NCBI RefSeq assembly: GCF_022539665.2
Contig: NC_081340.1
Span: 8,183,357 to 8,247,356 of the forward strand
Length of the DNA stretch: 64,000 nt
Source of the DNA: Daphnia carinata
Lineage: Eukaryota > Arthropoda > Branchiopoda > Diplostraca > Daphniidae
Direction of reading: 5' to 3'
Shown: piece after piece, positions 52,697 to 62,038 of the stretch
How the letters are laid out: each line of letters opens with the position of its first letter
How positions within the stretch are numbered: the stretch's first letter is position 1
Notes under the pieces: model-generated
Databases searched by the model: none
The model's input: only the letters and a program-made list of their open reading frames with translations
Told to the model about the DNA's origin: nothing
Translations under genes and position numbers: made by a program

Positions 52697-53173
52697 GTTT
52701 TCCCTGTTCAGAAATCTAGAGCTTGGATAAATTTTTCCTTAACCATGTTGCAGTCTCAATTTCACTTTATTTACGCAAAATATATAGGATAGGCTAAACT
52801 TAATTCGCTTGGATCACTCCATAAATTTGGTTCTTTAATATGTTATTTTCAGTCAAAACTCCAAAGCAAAACAAGAGAAAGTACTTTCAATAGCAGACAT
52901 GACAGATAACATAAAAGTTGCCGGTTCGAACTAGATGACACGTGTCATTGTGCGAATGGTAACGAAAAATAATTGATTCTAATTTTTAGTTCTTATATAG
53001 ATTAATTTCAAAGTATTAAAAAAACAATACTATATTCGTATTATTCAAAATATCACGCTAATCATTTTTCAAAGAAGTACACTAGGCAACGTTCCTTTTT
53101 GGAATCATGCTTAACTGCGCTTTAAGGTGCTTTACGTGATCGTCGTCTAGTTCTAGCATGGGAAACGTCTAGA
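52697..53173. promoter_or_regulatory. Divergent promoter region MGAT1 / small-gene cluster, with a uORF
   Basis: About 480 bases separate the divergent start codons. A four-codon upstream ORF (ATG at 53158, TAG ending 53172) stops one base before the CEBPZOS-like ATG at 53174, so initiation at the latter could follow reinitiation. No TATA box was identified. Confidence 0.5.
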
Positions 53174-53437
53174 ATGAAAAAGTATCCCCGTAACGTAGGA
53201 CTTAGATTTCCTGGACTCTTCAAAGGATTTATTGCCTTCGAAATAATTGTAGCTGCTGGATCTTACCTAGTTTGGCATCGCCTGAATACGTCAAGAAATT
53301 TTCGTAAGTTAATGCACAAAGAGTTTCCGTCTGTTCTCGAAGGATATTATAGCCTCGGTGAAAAACTTGATTCCACCAACAACATTCGCTCTTCAGATTT
53401 ACATTTCTGGAACCTTGAAAAACAAAATTCTCCATAA
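53174..53437 (+). CDS. CEBPZOS: CEBPZOS-like small mitochondrial membrane protein
   Basis: An intronless 87-residue ORF. A membrane segment lies at about 14-33 (LFKGFIAFEIIVAAGSYLVW). It is followed by a pattern that I recognise from the vertebrate CEBPZOS family: H-LNTSRNFRKLM, then FPSVLEGYYSLGEK, and a short tail with a Trp-containing end. That family localises to mitochondria and its function is poorly known. It is the first of three closely packed plus-strand ORFs; the next begins 12 bases after its stop. The match is by remembered pattern, so orthology needs a profile search. Confidence 0.7.
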   Translation: MKKYPRNVGLRFPGLFKGFIAFEIIVAAGSYLVWHRLNTSRNFRKLMHKEFPSVLEGYYSLGEKLDSTNNIRSSDLHFWNLEKQNSP

Positions 53438-53449
53438 ACGGAATTCGAA

Positions 53450-53707
53450 ATGGCTTTGGTAAAAATTCTTTACTATGTTGGGGCCTTCAGTGCATTAGGT
53501 TATGCTGCACTTAAATTTACAGAATTAAATGAAGATAACCTTCGAAGAGAACTTGTGTCAATAGCCGAACCAGTCACAGAAGCAGAGAAGAAAAGAAAAC
53601 TGATGATGGAAGTCCTTAGAAGTGCCGCAGAAAATAAGAAAACAATTACTGACTATCCCACCACACAGCAACATCTGATACAAATGAAGAAGGAAAGTGA
53701 CAAGTGA
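53450..53707 (+). CDS. UQCC3: UQCC3-like complex III assembly factor
   Basis: An intronless 85-residue ORF with an N-terminal membrane helix (about 3-22, ILYYVGAFSALGYAALKF) and a charged helical tail (VTEAEKKRKLMMEVLRSAAE). Small size, GYA at the end of the helix, and the arrangement R-E-L ... EAEKKRKLMMEVL-AAENK resemble UQCC3, an inner-membrane protein needed for cytochrome b and complex III assembly. It is 12 bases downstream of the CEBPZOS-like ORF and 77 bases upstream of TBCC, with no AATAAA between them, so it is probably translated from a shared message. The assignment is plausible but moderate because the protein is short. Confidence 0.55.
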   Translation: MALVKILYYVGAFSALGYAALKFTELNEDNLRRELVSIAEPVTEAEKKRKLMMEVLRSAAENKKTITDYPTTQQHLIQMKKESDK

Positions 53708-53784
53708 AATTCATCTGTTGTGATTTAATATAATTCAGAATTCTAGTAGCTCTGTCTTAATAGCAAACAAATAGTTGCAGAACA

Positions 53785-54692
53785 ATGGCACAGCAACAGT
53801 TAGCAGTGTTTCTTAGTGAGTTATACTTATCGGAACAAAGAGTAAATGATGCTTTAACTGGAGAAAATGTGAATACTAGTGTTGCAAGTGAAGCACTGAA
53901 AAACCTCACCCGATTTGTGTCAGAAAATGCACCTAGTCTTCCAGCATATGAATTGAGAAGAGCTCATAGTGAAATAACAAAATTAAAAACTAGAATCTTA
54001 GATATTGAGGAAAAAACAAGACGTCAAGGAAAATTCAAGTTCACTAGGACAAGAAAAGAGAAGTCCACAGTTGGTAACACACCACCAAAATGCCCCGAAG
54101 ATAAAGCAAAAAATGTCAGAGTTACTGAAGATCTATTTCCTACCCTTTGTAATATAAAAGGTGAAACAATAATCATAGACTCACAGGATTCCTCCAATAA
54201 AGACATTTGGCTTGACAATTTGGAGAAAAGCACAATCATAATAAATGGAATCCCAAGTGCACTTCATGTGACACATTTAAATGATTGTAAAGTAGTTGGA
54301 GGGCCAGTACAGACATCAGTCTTTTTGGAAGATTGTTTTCGTTCAACCTTTGTGATCGGTTGTCAACAGATGCGTATACATAAAACTAAAGAATGCGACT
54401 TTTATCTTCATATTGGCAGTCGCATTATAATCGAAGATTGTCGTGCGTGCCGTTTTGCTCCATACCACAGGTGATATTTAAATTCTATGCAAATTATGTG
54501 AGCTTATGATTTTTAACATCAAACATTCTAAATAGAGAGTATTTGGGAAAAGCAGAGGAGTTTAATCACGCGAAATTGGAGCTGGCTGTAAACAACTGGA
54601 ATAGTATCGATGACTTTAATTGGTTGTCAACAGAACAATCACCTAACTGGTCAATTTTACCAGAAAGTGAAAGAATCCAGCTGCAGGTTTAG
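53785..54692 (+). CDS. TBCC: Tubulin-specific chaperone C (cofactor C)
   Basis: Two exons (53785-54470 and 54536-54692) join in frame to 280 residues. TBCC acts with cofactors D and E to trigger GTP hydrolysis on beta-tubulin and release folded dimers. An N-terminal helical region is followed by a Lys/Arg-rich linker and the C-CAP/RP2-type beta-helix (about 115-240). The arginine finger is in GCQQMRIHKTKECDFYLH (Arg about 197). The C-terminus has DDFNWLSTEQSPNWSILPE, which is the typical family ending. A weak alternative splice (donor at the last CAG, acceptor near 54809) would add another short tail, but the family ends here. It closes the three-ORF cluster. Confidence 0.93.
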
Positions 54693-55594
54693 ACACTCGT
54701 AATACTGCTAATGGTTCACTTAGGCTAAAGCAAAACAAATATATTGTAATGTGTACCATGAATTCGAACCTTTGTTCTTTCTTTCCTGATCTGTTTAAAT
54801 ATTCAATAGGTTTTAGAATTTCACTTTATGCTAGAGCCTCCATCCCCATCCACAAACAGGCTAATTGACATCGGTGTCCTAGGAAACTAAGGTAAGTATT
54901 CATATTTGTATTTATGAGGGTAAAAGTTACATTATTTGTATGTTGATGATAAAACAGAAAATGTCTTCCCTATTTAAGAGTTTGCCTTATTTTAAAGATG
55001 TCATTATTTAAGTGTCGCGGTTTGTTCTCCATCGGTAAGAGATGGCAATTGGGGTGGAATAGGGAGCTGGTCACGGATAAAAAGATTTATGAGGGGAGCG
55101 ATTATCTAATGCCGAGCAAAAAGTAAAAAAAGCTGCAAGCTTTGTGACAACCCGCAAATCCTTAAAAAAGAGTTTGTATTTGAAAGTCTCCTGTATCATA
55201 GGATCTCCATATCAGGAGGAAGGCTAAGCATTAAAAATTTGTCTTCTAATACTAAACTGTACTCGTTAGTTTCGTATGGTACTTTGGTGTAGGGCTATGG
55301 TGATCCGTTTTACCCAAAAAAAAAATATTTCGGCCTTTTTTTCTTTTTTACAGCTATGGCCATCTATCGGCCAGATTCCTATTTAATTTTCTAAATACAA
55401 CTTTACGCATTCTAGCCATATAAATATATAATTTTTTTAATTAATAACTTTATTTTATTAAAATATAACTATACAATAATTATTTTGTTATATTCTACTT
55501 ACTTAACTTCATTATTGTGTAACTATTGTGTAACAGTGTGAAGGACATTTTGCCAGAGTGTCCACAAGCTGGTGGGGGCGGCGGTAGTGGTCCG
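54693..55594. other. TBCC 3' flank leading into the inverted repeat
   Basis: No supported gene. The outer edge of the left repeat arm cannot be fixed because its mirror lies past the window end. A segment at about 55300-55395 resembles the one at 49085-49165. Confidence 0.45.
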
Positions 55595-57807
55595 TTGACG
55601 TCACAAAATAAGATGAAAATATCGAAACATGTGTTCGAACTTAACTTCTTGGTGCTTTTTATAGTATGGGGAAGGGGGACATTTCTCGAAGGATTGTCCA
55701 CAAGAGGGTTGCGGCGGTGGTGGAAGTCGCACCTGCCATGAGATAAACAAAAAACAAAAAAAACATCATTTTTAGTGCTCATTTATAACGAAGAAGAGGG
55801 CAATGTAGCAAGGGATTTTCCTCAAGGAGGAAGCATTGGTAGCAGCAACTGTTACTATGTAAACATCAATTATAGCTTCACAAAAATATTTTATGTTCCA
55901 GTGTTCATTGTTTTGCTCCTAGTGTAATGAAGCTGACCACACCTCGAAAGGCTGCCCGAATCTCTTCAGTGAATTGACGGAAGATGGAAAGTCACATGAG
56001 CAATACATTCCAGAAGCTGTGACATGCGATGAAAAGAAACTGTTTAAGGGCATCGTCTGTATGGGAATGCTTTAACCATATTGATAAAGTTGTCCTCCAT
56101 GTAAGCCATTTCTCGAAACTATATTTTTTAAAACTTATCTATTGGGTTTGCTTTAGATTACAGAAAAAGATGTACCTTAATACAGAACATCATTCGGAGA
56201 AGCCGGCCTGTACCAACTACTACTTCAAAACATTAAGAATTCTGGCTACATAAAACCAACACCTGTTCAGAAAGCTTCAGTTGTAGTTATTCTTGCCAAA
56301 AGAGGTTTAATTGCTTGTGCCGTCACGGGCTCCGGCGAAACGGCACTCCAATTAATTATCGCTGTGTAATTTTGAAACCTTGATGCCCTCGAACTGAATT
56401 GATTCGAATGGGTCGGTATGAACTGGGTAAGTTGAAGTAAAAGTAATTTTGAGTGGGCACGCCGGTTATTGCGACTACTAAAAGGTCCAATTGCATCTAA
56501 GATACTCAACAAACCCTTCGTGATATTCGTTGATTAAGTCATCTAAAATTTTACATTTTTTCATGCAGGCGGCGTACTTGGTACCGGTTATGAACATATT
56601 GTTAGAACAAGGCGCTGCTGGTGCGTCTCATGCCATGAGGCAAAAGCCAGAAGTTGTAATTGTCGCACCCACTCGTGAATTGGCCATTCAAATTCATCGC
56701 GAGGCGTGTAAATTCTCCTACAGTTCGGTTTTAAAGTCTGTGATTATATATGGAGGAACTTTCACGAGCTATCAGCGGTCAAATCTTCAAGCTGGGTGCA
56801 ATATTTTTGTCGCGAGCGCGGGGCGATTCAAGGATTTTCTCGACCGTGAAGTATTTGGCTTCTCGGGAGTCAGGTTTTAAATTTTGGACGAAGCTGATCG
56901 AATGCTTGATATGGGTTTCGGTCCCAATGTTGAAACAATTGTCAATCATCCAACGATGCATCCGAAAGTATGTCCTCGATGGCTTTTGAGTATGAAATTT
57001 GACTGATGTAATACTATTTGTTTCTCTGTAGGGAATCCGTCGTGTTTGTATGTTTTCAGCTACGTTCCCAGATGACGTACAAGCGCTGGCTGCGACGTAC
57101 GTGGAAGACTACATATTCGTCACAACAGGCATTGTCGGTGGCACCAATCCGGATGTTGAACAATTGTTTTTTTTTTTAGTGCTCGAAAAGAGATAAGAGA
57201 GCTAAGCTGATCGAAGTTTTACAAGATCTCGGTGATGCCAAGACTATCGTTTTTGTCGACAGCAAAAAGACGGCGGATTTCGTCGCTGCATTCTCGTGCA
57301 ATAACAACTTACAAGTAATAATCAAAACTGTTGGAATTGGGCAAAGTGTCTTAACTTTAAATGTCTAGACTACCAGCATCCATGGTGAGCGTAAAGGAAA
57401 ATCGTAAATGTCTCTTCCGAAGCTTCTGTCAGAAGAATATGCTAGCAATCAACTCACGAATCATGTAAGGTATGAAATATATATATGAATAAAGAGTTTT
57501 TATGCCTAATGGTGTTTTACTGTCTTATTATAGATGAACAATAAAAGCCGATGTCGAGGTGACGAAGAAAACAACACGTCGAGGTGCTGTCGAACGTGTC
57601 TCCGTTCCGGAGAAGGAAGCGCCGAAAGGCAAAAGGCGTCGTGGTGAAACGAAAGCCAATAAATACGTTGCTGGATTGGATGATGTAGAAATGTTACACG
57701 AAGGCAAAGGACACGCTGCCGACATCCACGCCAATCACGTACCAGATGAACCGGAGGCGAACGAAGAATCGCCAGTCACATCCGTCAAAAGTGGACGGTT
57801 AGGTTAG
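55540..57807 (+). pseudogene. Decayed vasa-like DEAD-box helicase, left copy
   Basis: Fragments in several frames match a Vasa-type helicase in order. They are a CCHC zinc knuckle with Gly-rich spacer (EGGHFSKDCPQEGCGGGG at about 55675-55730); the upstream helicase block and Q motif (SGYIKPTPVQKASV, near 56240); motif I; motif Ia APTRELAIQIH; motif II LDEADRMLDMGF at about 56885; motif III MFSATFPDD; and motif IV TIVFVDSKKTADFV. Defects are clear: motif I reads TGSGETA with Lys changed to Glu, stop codons fall after the motif I block and directly before motif II, and the SIHGERKGK fragment is followed by a stop. Motifs V and VI (HRIGRTGR) were not found. Apparent introns remain, so it derives from a genomic copy, not a processed transcript. 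Confidence 0.8.
57559..57807 (+). CDS. Basic/acidic tail ORF, left copy (82 codons)
   Basis: An open frame of 82 codons follows the helicase remnant, rich in Lys, Arg and Glu (MTKKTTRRGAVERVSVPEKE, then KGKRRRGETKANK and an acidic end). It is open upstream to about 57544 and identical in the right arm. It could be the last exon of the original helicase gene or part of another gene. I recognise no domain; there is no direct sign that it is expressed. Confidence 0.35.
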   Translation: MTKKTTRRGAVERVSVPEKEAPKGKRRRGETKANKYVAGLDDVEMLHEGKGHAADIHANHVPDEPEANEESPVTSVKSGRLG

Positions 57808-58949
57808 GTTAGAAATAAAACCATTTGCTGATACTACCTTTCATATATTGTTATCACAAATAGGAGCATTACATATTGGCAGCCATGTAGCTTTGTAGTT
57901 GCTTCGAAGAATTTTTTTTCCTTGTCTGGTGATTGGTTGGTAATGTTGCCCATTCTATTGTTAACTTTTTTCTCTAGATTAATGCCATAAAACATTTATT
58001 TTAGGACTTTGAATACGTCCTATCCTTATAGCCATGGAACACTTGACATCTACTCCATTTACACTTGCAGAAACAAAAACGAACATATTTGCAACAAGTA
58101 TTTTTTGTGATCATGAAACAAAAAATTGTGAATTTTTTAAAGTACCTATATTTAGAAGACATCTAGCGGAGGAATTGCTTGTTACAGAGTTCTACTGAAC
58201 TGTCAATTTGTTCGTTGTCAGTGGGCTATATCGAGTTTGGTTGCCATAATAATGGTTGCCTCGCGAATTGGAAATGCTTTGCCGAATCCCAGGATATCGC
58301 CAAGTGTGCCATATTGTCATAATCGTTTTCTCCTTAGGGTGGTTACCAATGTGCAGTTGAATTCTAAAAGGAAAAAGCACAAGTTCTTGGTGAAAACTTG
58401 TTGTGCAGCATACCACGCCATTAATAGCTTATTGAAAAGTTCTGGTTACTTTCTGCTTTGTTTCCAGGTTTTGTTTGATATGCTATATTTAAAGAACTGA
58501 TGTTGGCACCAGCTTGAAGGGAAAGTCATTTCCAATGTGGTAGGAGATTTATCTAGAATTGCATTAACATTCTAATTAAACACGAGAAATTTTTCTAGGG
58601 CACAGGGAAACTTGGATTTATTTGGTGATAGTCGGATGGTTTACCTGAAGTTGCAGTTTGAAATAACCTTTCAAAGCCTAAACTCATCTTTGTAGAAAGG
58701 GACTTGTAAGTAAACAAGAAGCATTTTCTGCCTTTTTGCTAACTATATCTAACCTACATACATTTCTGTTCAATAGTTAATGTTGGTTTTTTTTTATTTT
58801 TAATAAAGGTGAAAAGTAACGGCTGGCACTGTAAATGTTCTTGGTTTGGGGCAAGACATTGAATTAATTTTGATGATTGGATGGACAACATGGAATTCTA
58901 CCCTTTATTCATATTCCCCAAACGGTATTTAAAATTCAAAAATTGAAGT

Positions 58950-59320
58950 GCATATCTGGGCTCCCTTCCTTTCCGTAGCCCCGTTTCCCCTTGACTCGTA
59001 ATAAGCCCGTAGGGGGTCATGCCCCTACTGTACGGTATATATAAAAATAACATATACCGAGGTTTGGAGGGCTCTGACCGGAAAGGGGACGTGGGGGTCC
59101 GCTTAGTCCGATGATGTGTTCACGGAGGGCGAAGTGGCTATCCACAAATCCGAACTAAAGGTTAATCGCTCCAGTAAAAATGTTCCATATCTTCGGCTCT
59201 TCTTCCGGCTTCTCTTAGCCAATCACCGGGTAATCTCCCCGGTGGGTCAACAAGGCAGCGTCTCCCCCTGCCTGGGTTGATGGCAACTTTTGAAAGGGCT
59301 ATTGTGCCTTTTTAAAGTTG
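58950..59320. other. GC-rich, hairpin-rich block in the left arm
   Basis: A sharply GC-richer block inside AT-rich DNA. Perfect stems include 59009-59015 with 59022-59028, 59033-59040 with 59052-59059, 59225-59230 with 59238-59243, and 59253-59258 with 59268-59273 nested inside 59247-59251 with 59276-59280. On the minus strand an ATG-less frame of 49 codons ends at a stop near 59163 (VDPPGRLPGDWLREAGRRAE within it). It may be a structured RNA, a regulatory element, or the 3' end of a retroelement. Identity unknown. Confidence 0.5.
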
Positions 59321-59537
59321 CAAAAATAATTCTAATGTGCAGAGAATTGTCAATAAAATTTTTTTTATAATGTATTTTTTGCAAAATTTGTTTCTTTCAT
59401 TGTCTGTGTTCGCTGTGTTCACACATTAATTTATCAACTTTTTTTTGTTTAACTTGCTCAGTTCATCTTTAGGGTTTTTGCCACCTTTGAATTGTTTCCA
59501 TTGATTTATCGTTTATTTATAAGCATTCAATTATTAT

Positions 59538-59600
59538 CCAGGGATCGAACGCTGGAATATTGGCATACCGCGCCGATGCTCTACCAATGAGCTATGAATC
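59538..59600 (-). pseudogene. Degenerate tRNA-like sequence A
   Basis: Read on the minus strand there is a D-arm (GCTCATTGGTAGAGC), an anticodon-like stem-loop with one mismatch and a B-box-like CGTTCGATCCC with a bulged T-arm. The acceptor stem does not pair. It lies in the repeat spacer. Confidence 0.4.
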
Positions 59601-59721
59601 ACTGTATATTAAGTTGGCTTTTTTCTAGTCACTTGCGGACTTGCATTTACACTTAGAATAAAACTGATATGCAATACTGCAATATTCTTTTCTACATTTA
59701 TTCAGCTTCATTTTAATACAT

Positions 59722-59790
59722 GTACTGAGATTTGAACCCAGGGTAACAGGTATCGCAGCTGTAGGCTCTATCACAGAGCTATGGACCTTA
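59722..59790 (-). pseudogene. Degenerate tRNA-like sequence B
   Basis: On the minus strand a D-arm (GCTCTGTGATAGAGC) and a well-formed T-arm (CTGGGTTCAAATCTCAG) flank an imperfect anticodon stem. No acceptor stem pairs. It lies in the repeat spacer. Confidence 0.4.
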
Positions 59791-59887
59791 TAAAAACAGT
59801 AGAAAGATAAACATATAGTTGTGATAGACTGCATAAACATCCTAGACGATAAGATATGATATGCGATAATAAACAATTTAGATATAT

Positions 59888-59953
59888 CTCGTAGCTCAAT
59901 GTTAGAGCATAGGCGTTGCACGCTAAATGTCTGAGGATCGGTTCCCATACGAG
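59888..59953 (+). tRNA. tRNA-like sequence C (Ala-TGC-like), probably non-functional
   Basis: Six bases at each end pair perfectly (CTCGTA with TACGAG). The D-arm is GCTCAATGTTAGAGC and a loop GTTGCAC gives a possible TGC (Ala) anticodon with T33 and A37. The T-arm (GGATCGGTTCC) is compressed and the whole is only 66 bases, so it may be a decayed gene or a tRNA-derived element. Confidence 0.3.
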
Positions 59954-60276
59954 TGAAACAAAATACAAATTCAAAATAGCTTCTAAAATTATCCAGGTAT
60001 TAAACATTGTTCCTTGAATCTAAGTTAAAGAATTCAAAGAGTGTAATAAATAACAATTACAAGCAGACTAACCCTACAGCAACAATAACAATACTTACAG
60101 TTAAAAAATAAACTAATGGAAACAATGAAGATGAATTGAGCAAGTTAAACAAAAAAAAGTTGATAAATTAATGTGTGAACACAGCGAACACAGACAATGA
60201 AAGAAACAAATTTTGCAAAAAATACATTATAAAAAAAATTTTATTGACAATTCTCTGCACATTAGAATTATTTTTG

Positions 60277-60647
60277 CAACTTTAAAAAGGCACAATAGCC
60301 CTTTCAAAAGTTGCCATCAACCCAGGCAGGGGGAGACACTGCCTTGTTGACCCACCGGGGAGATTACCCGGTGATTGGCTAAGAGAAGCCGGAAGAAGAG
60401 CCGAAGATATGGAACATTTTTACTGGAGCGATTAACCTTTAGTTCGGATTTGTGGATAGCCACTTCGCCCTCCGTGAACACATCATCGGACTAAGCGGAC
60501 CCCCACGTCCCCTTTCCGGTCAGAGCCCTCCAAACCTCGGTATATGTTATTTTTATATATACCGTACAGTAGGGGCATGACCCCCTACGGGCTTATTACG
60601 AGTCAAGGGGAAACGGGGCTACGGAAAGGAAGGGAGCCCAGATATGC
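60277..60647. other. GC-rich, hairpin-rich block in the right arm
   Basis: Mirror of 58950-59320. Here the 49-codon frame runs on the plus strand, 60286-60435, with a His (CAC) where the left arm has Arg (CGC); all the hairpins are retained. Confidence 0.5.
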
Positions 60648-61789
60648 ACTTCAATTTTTGAATTTTAAATACCGTTTGGGGAATATGAATAAAGGGTAGA
60701 ATTCCATGTTGTCCATCCAATCATCAAAATTAATTCAATGTCTTGCCCCAAACCAAGAACATTTACAGTGCCAGCCGTTACTTTTCACCTTTATTAAAAA
60801 AAAAAAAAACCAACATTAACTATTGAACAGAAATGTATGTAGGTTAGATATAGTTAGCAAAAAGGCAGAAAATGCTTCTTGTTTACTTACAAGTCCCTTT
60901 CTACAAAGATGAGTTTAGGCTTTGAAAGGTTATTTCAAACTGCAACTTCAGGTAAACCATCCGACTATCACCAAATAAATCCAAGTTTCCCTGTGCCCTA
61001 GAAAAATTTCTCGTGTTTAATTAGAATGTTAATGCAATTCTAGATAAATCTCCTACCACATTGGAAATGACTTTCCCTTCAAGCTGGTGCCAACATCAGT
61101 TCTTTAAATATAGCATATCAAACAAAACCTGGAAACAAAGCAGAAAGTAACCAGAACTTTTCAATAAGCTATTAATGGCGTGGTATGCTGCACAACAAGT
61201 TTTCACCAAGAACTTGTGCTTTTTCCTTTTAGAATTCAACTGCACATTGGTAACCACCCTAAGGAGAAAAACGATTATGACAATATGGCACACTTGGCGA
61301 TATCCTGGGATTCGGCAAAGCATTTCCAATTCGCGAGGCAACCATTATTATGGCAACCAAACTCGATATAGCCCACTGACAACGAACAAATTGACAGTTC
61401 AGTAGAACTCTGTAACAAGCAATTCCTCCGCTAGATGTCTTCTAAATATAGGTACTTTAAAAAATTCACAATTTTTTGTTTCATGATCACAAAAAATACT
61501 TGTTGCAAATATGTTCGTTTTTGTTTCTGCAAGTGTAAATGGAGTAGATGTCAAGTGTTCCATGGCTATAAGGATAGGACGTATTCAAAGTCCTAAAATA
61601 AATGTTTTATGGCATTAATCTAGAGAAAAAAGTTAACAATAGAATGGGCAACATTACCAACCAATCACCAGACAAGGAAAAAAAATTCTTCGAAGCAACT
61701 ACAAAGCTACATGGCTGCCAATATGTAATGCTCCTATTTGTGATAACAATATATGAAAGGTAGTATCAGCAAATGGTTTTATTTCTAAC

Positions 61790-62038
61790 CTAACCTAACC
61801 GTCCACTTTTGACGGATGTGACTGGCGATTCTTCGTTCGCCTCCGGTTCATCTGGTACGTGATTGGCGTGGATGTCGGCAGCGTGTCCTTTGCCTTCGTG
61901 TAACATTTCTACATCATCCAATCCAGCAACGTATTTATTGGCTTTCGTTTCACCACGACGCCTTTTGCCTTTCGGCGCTTCCTTCTCCGGAACGGAGACA
62001 CGTTCGACAGCACCTCGACGTGTTGTTTTCTTCGTCAC
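61790..62038 (-). CDS. Basic/acidic tail ORF, right copy
   Basis: Identical in translation to the 82-codon ORF at 57559-57807 and open over the same span. Function unknown. Confidence 0.35.
   Translation of the reverse strand: MTKKTTRRGAVERVSVPEKEAPKGKRRRGETKANKYVAGLDDVEMLHEGKGHAADIHANHVPDEPEANEESPVTSVKSGRLG

Larger units (their letters stand above)
55595..59475 (+). repeat. Left arm of a giant inverted repeat
   Basis: The sequence recurs as its reverse complement at 60121-64000. Paired landmarks keep a coordinate sum of 119594-119597: 56530 with 63064, 56880 with 62714, 57559 with 62038, 57807 with 61790, 58500 with 61096 and 59331 with 60266. Differences I noticed are few: homopolymer length changes, one single-base indel near 58325, and one substitution near 59259. 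Identity is lost inward of about 59475. The arm contains a decayed helicase gene, an intact tail ORF and a GC-rich hairpin block. Confidence 0.95.
59476..60120. other. Spacer (loop) of the giant inverted repeat
   Basis: About 645 AT-rich bases not shared between the arms, holding three tRNA-like sequences. No protein-coding frame is supported. Confidence 0.7.

Noticed and set aside
54809-54890. Possible alternative 3' exon of TBCC
   Set aside because: The needed donor (CAG/GTTTAG) is poor, and the unspliced end matches the usual TBCC C-terminus.
57795-57811. Three TTAGG units (arthropod telomere repeat), mirrored at 61786-61800
   Set aside because: Only three units; too short to call an interstitial telomere tract.
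58237-58500. 87-codon ORF in the left arm, partly shared with 61096-61341
   Set aside because: The two arms differ by a 1-nt indel that changes the N-terminal part, and no domain was recognised.
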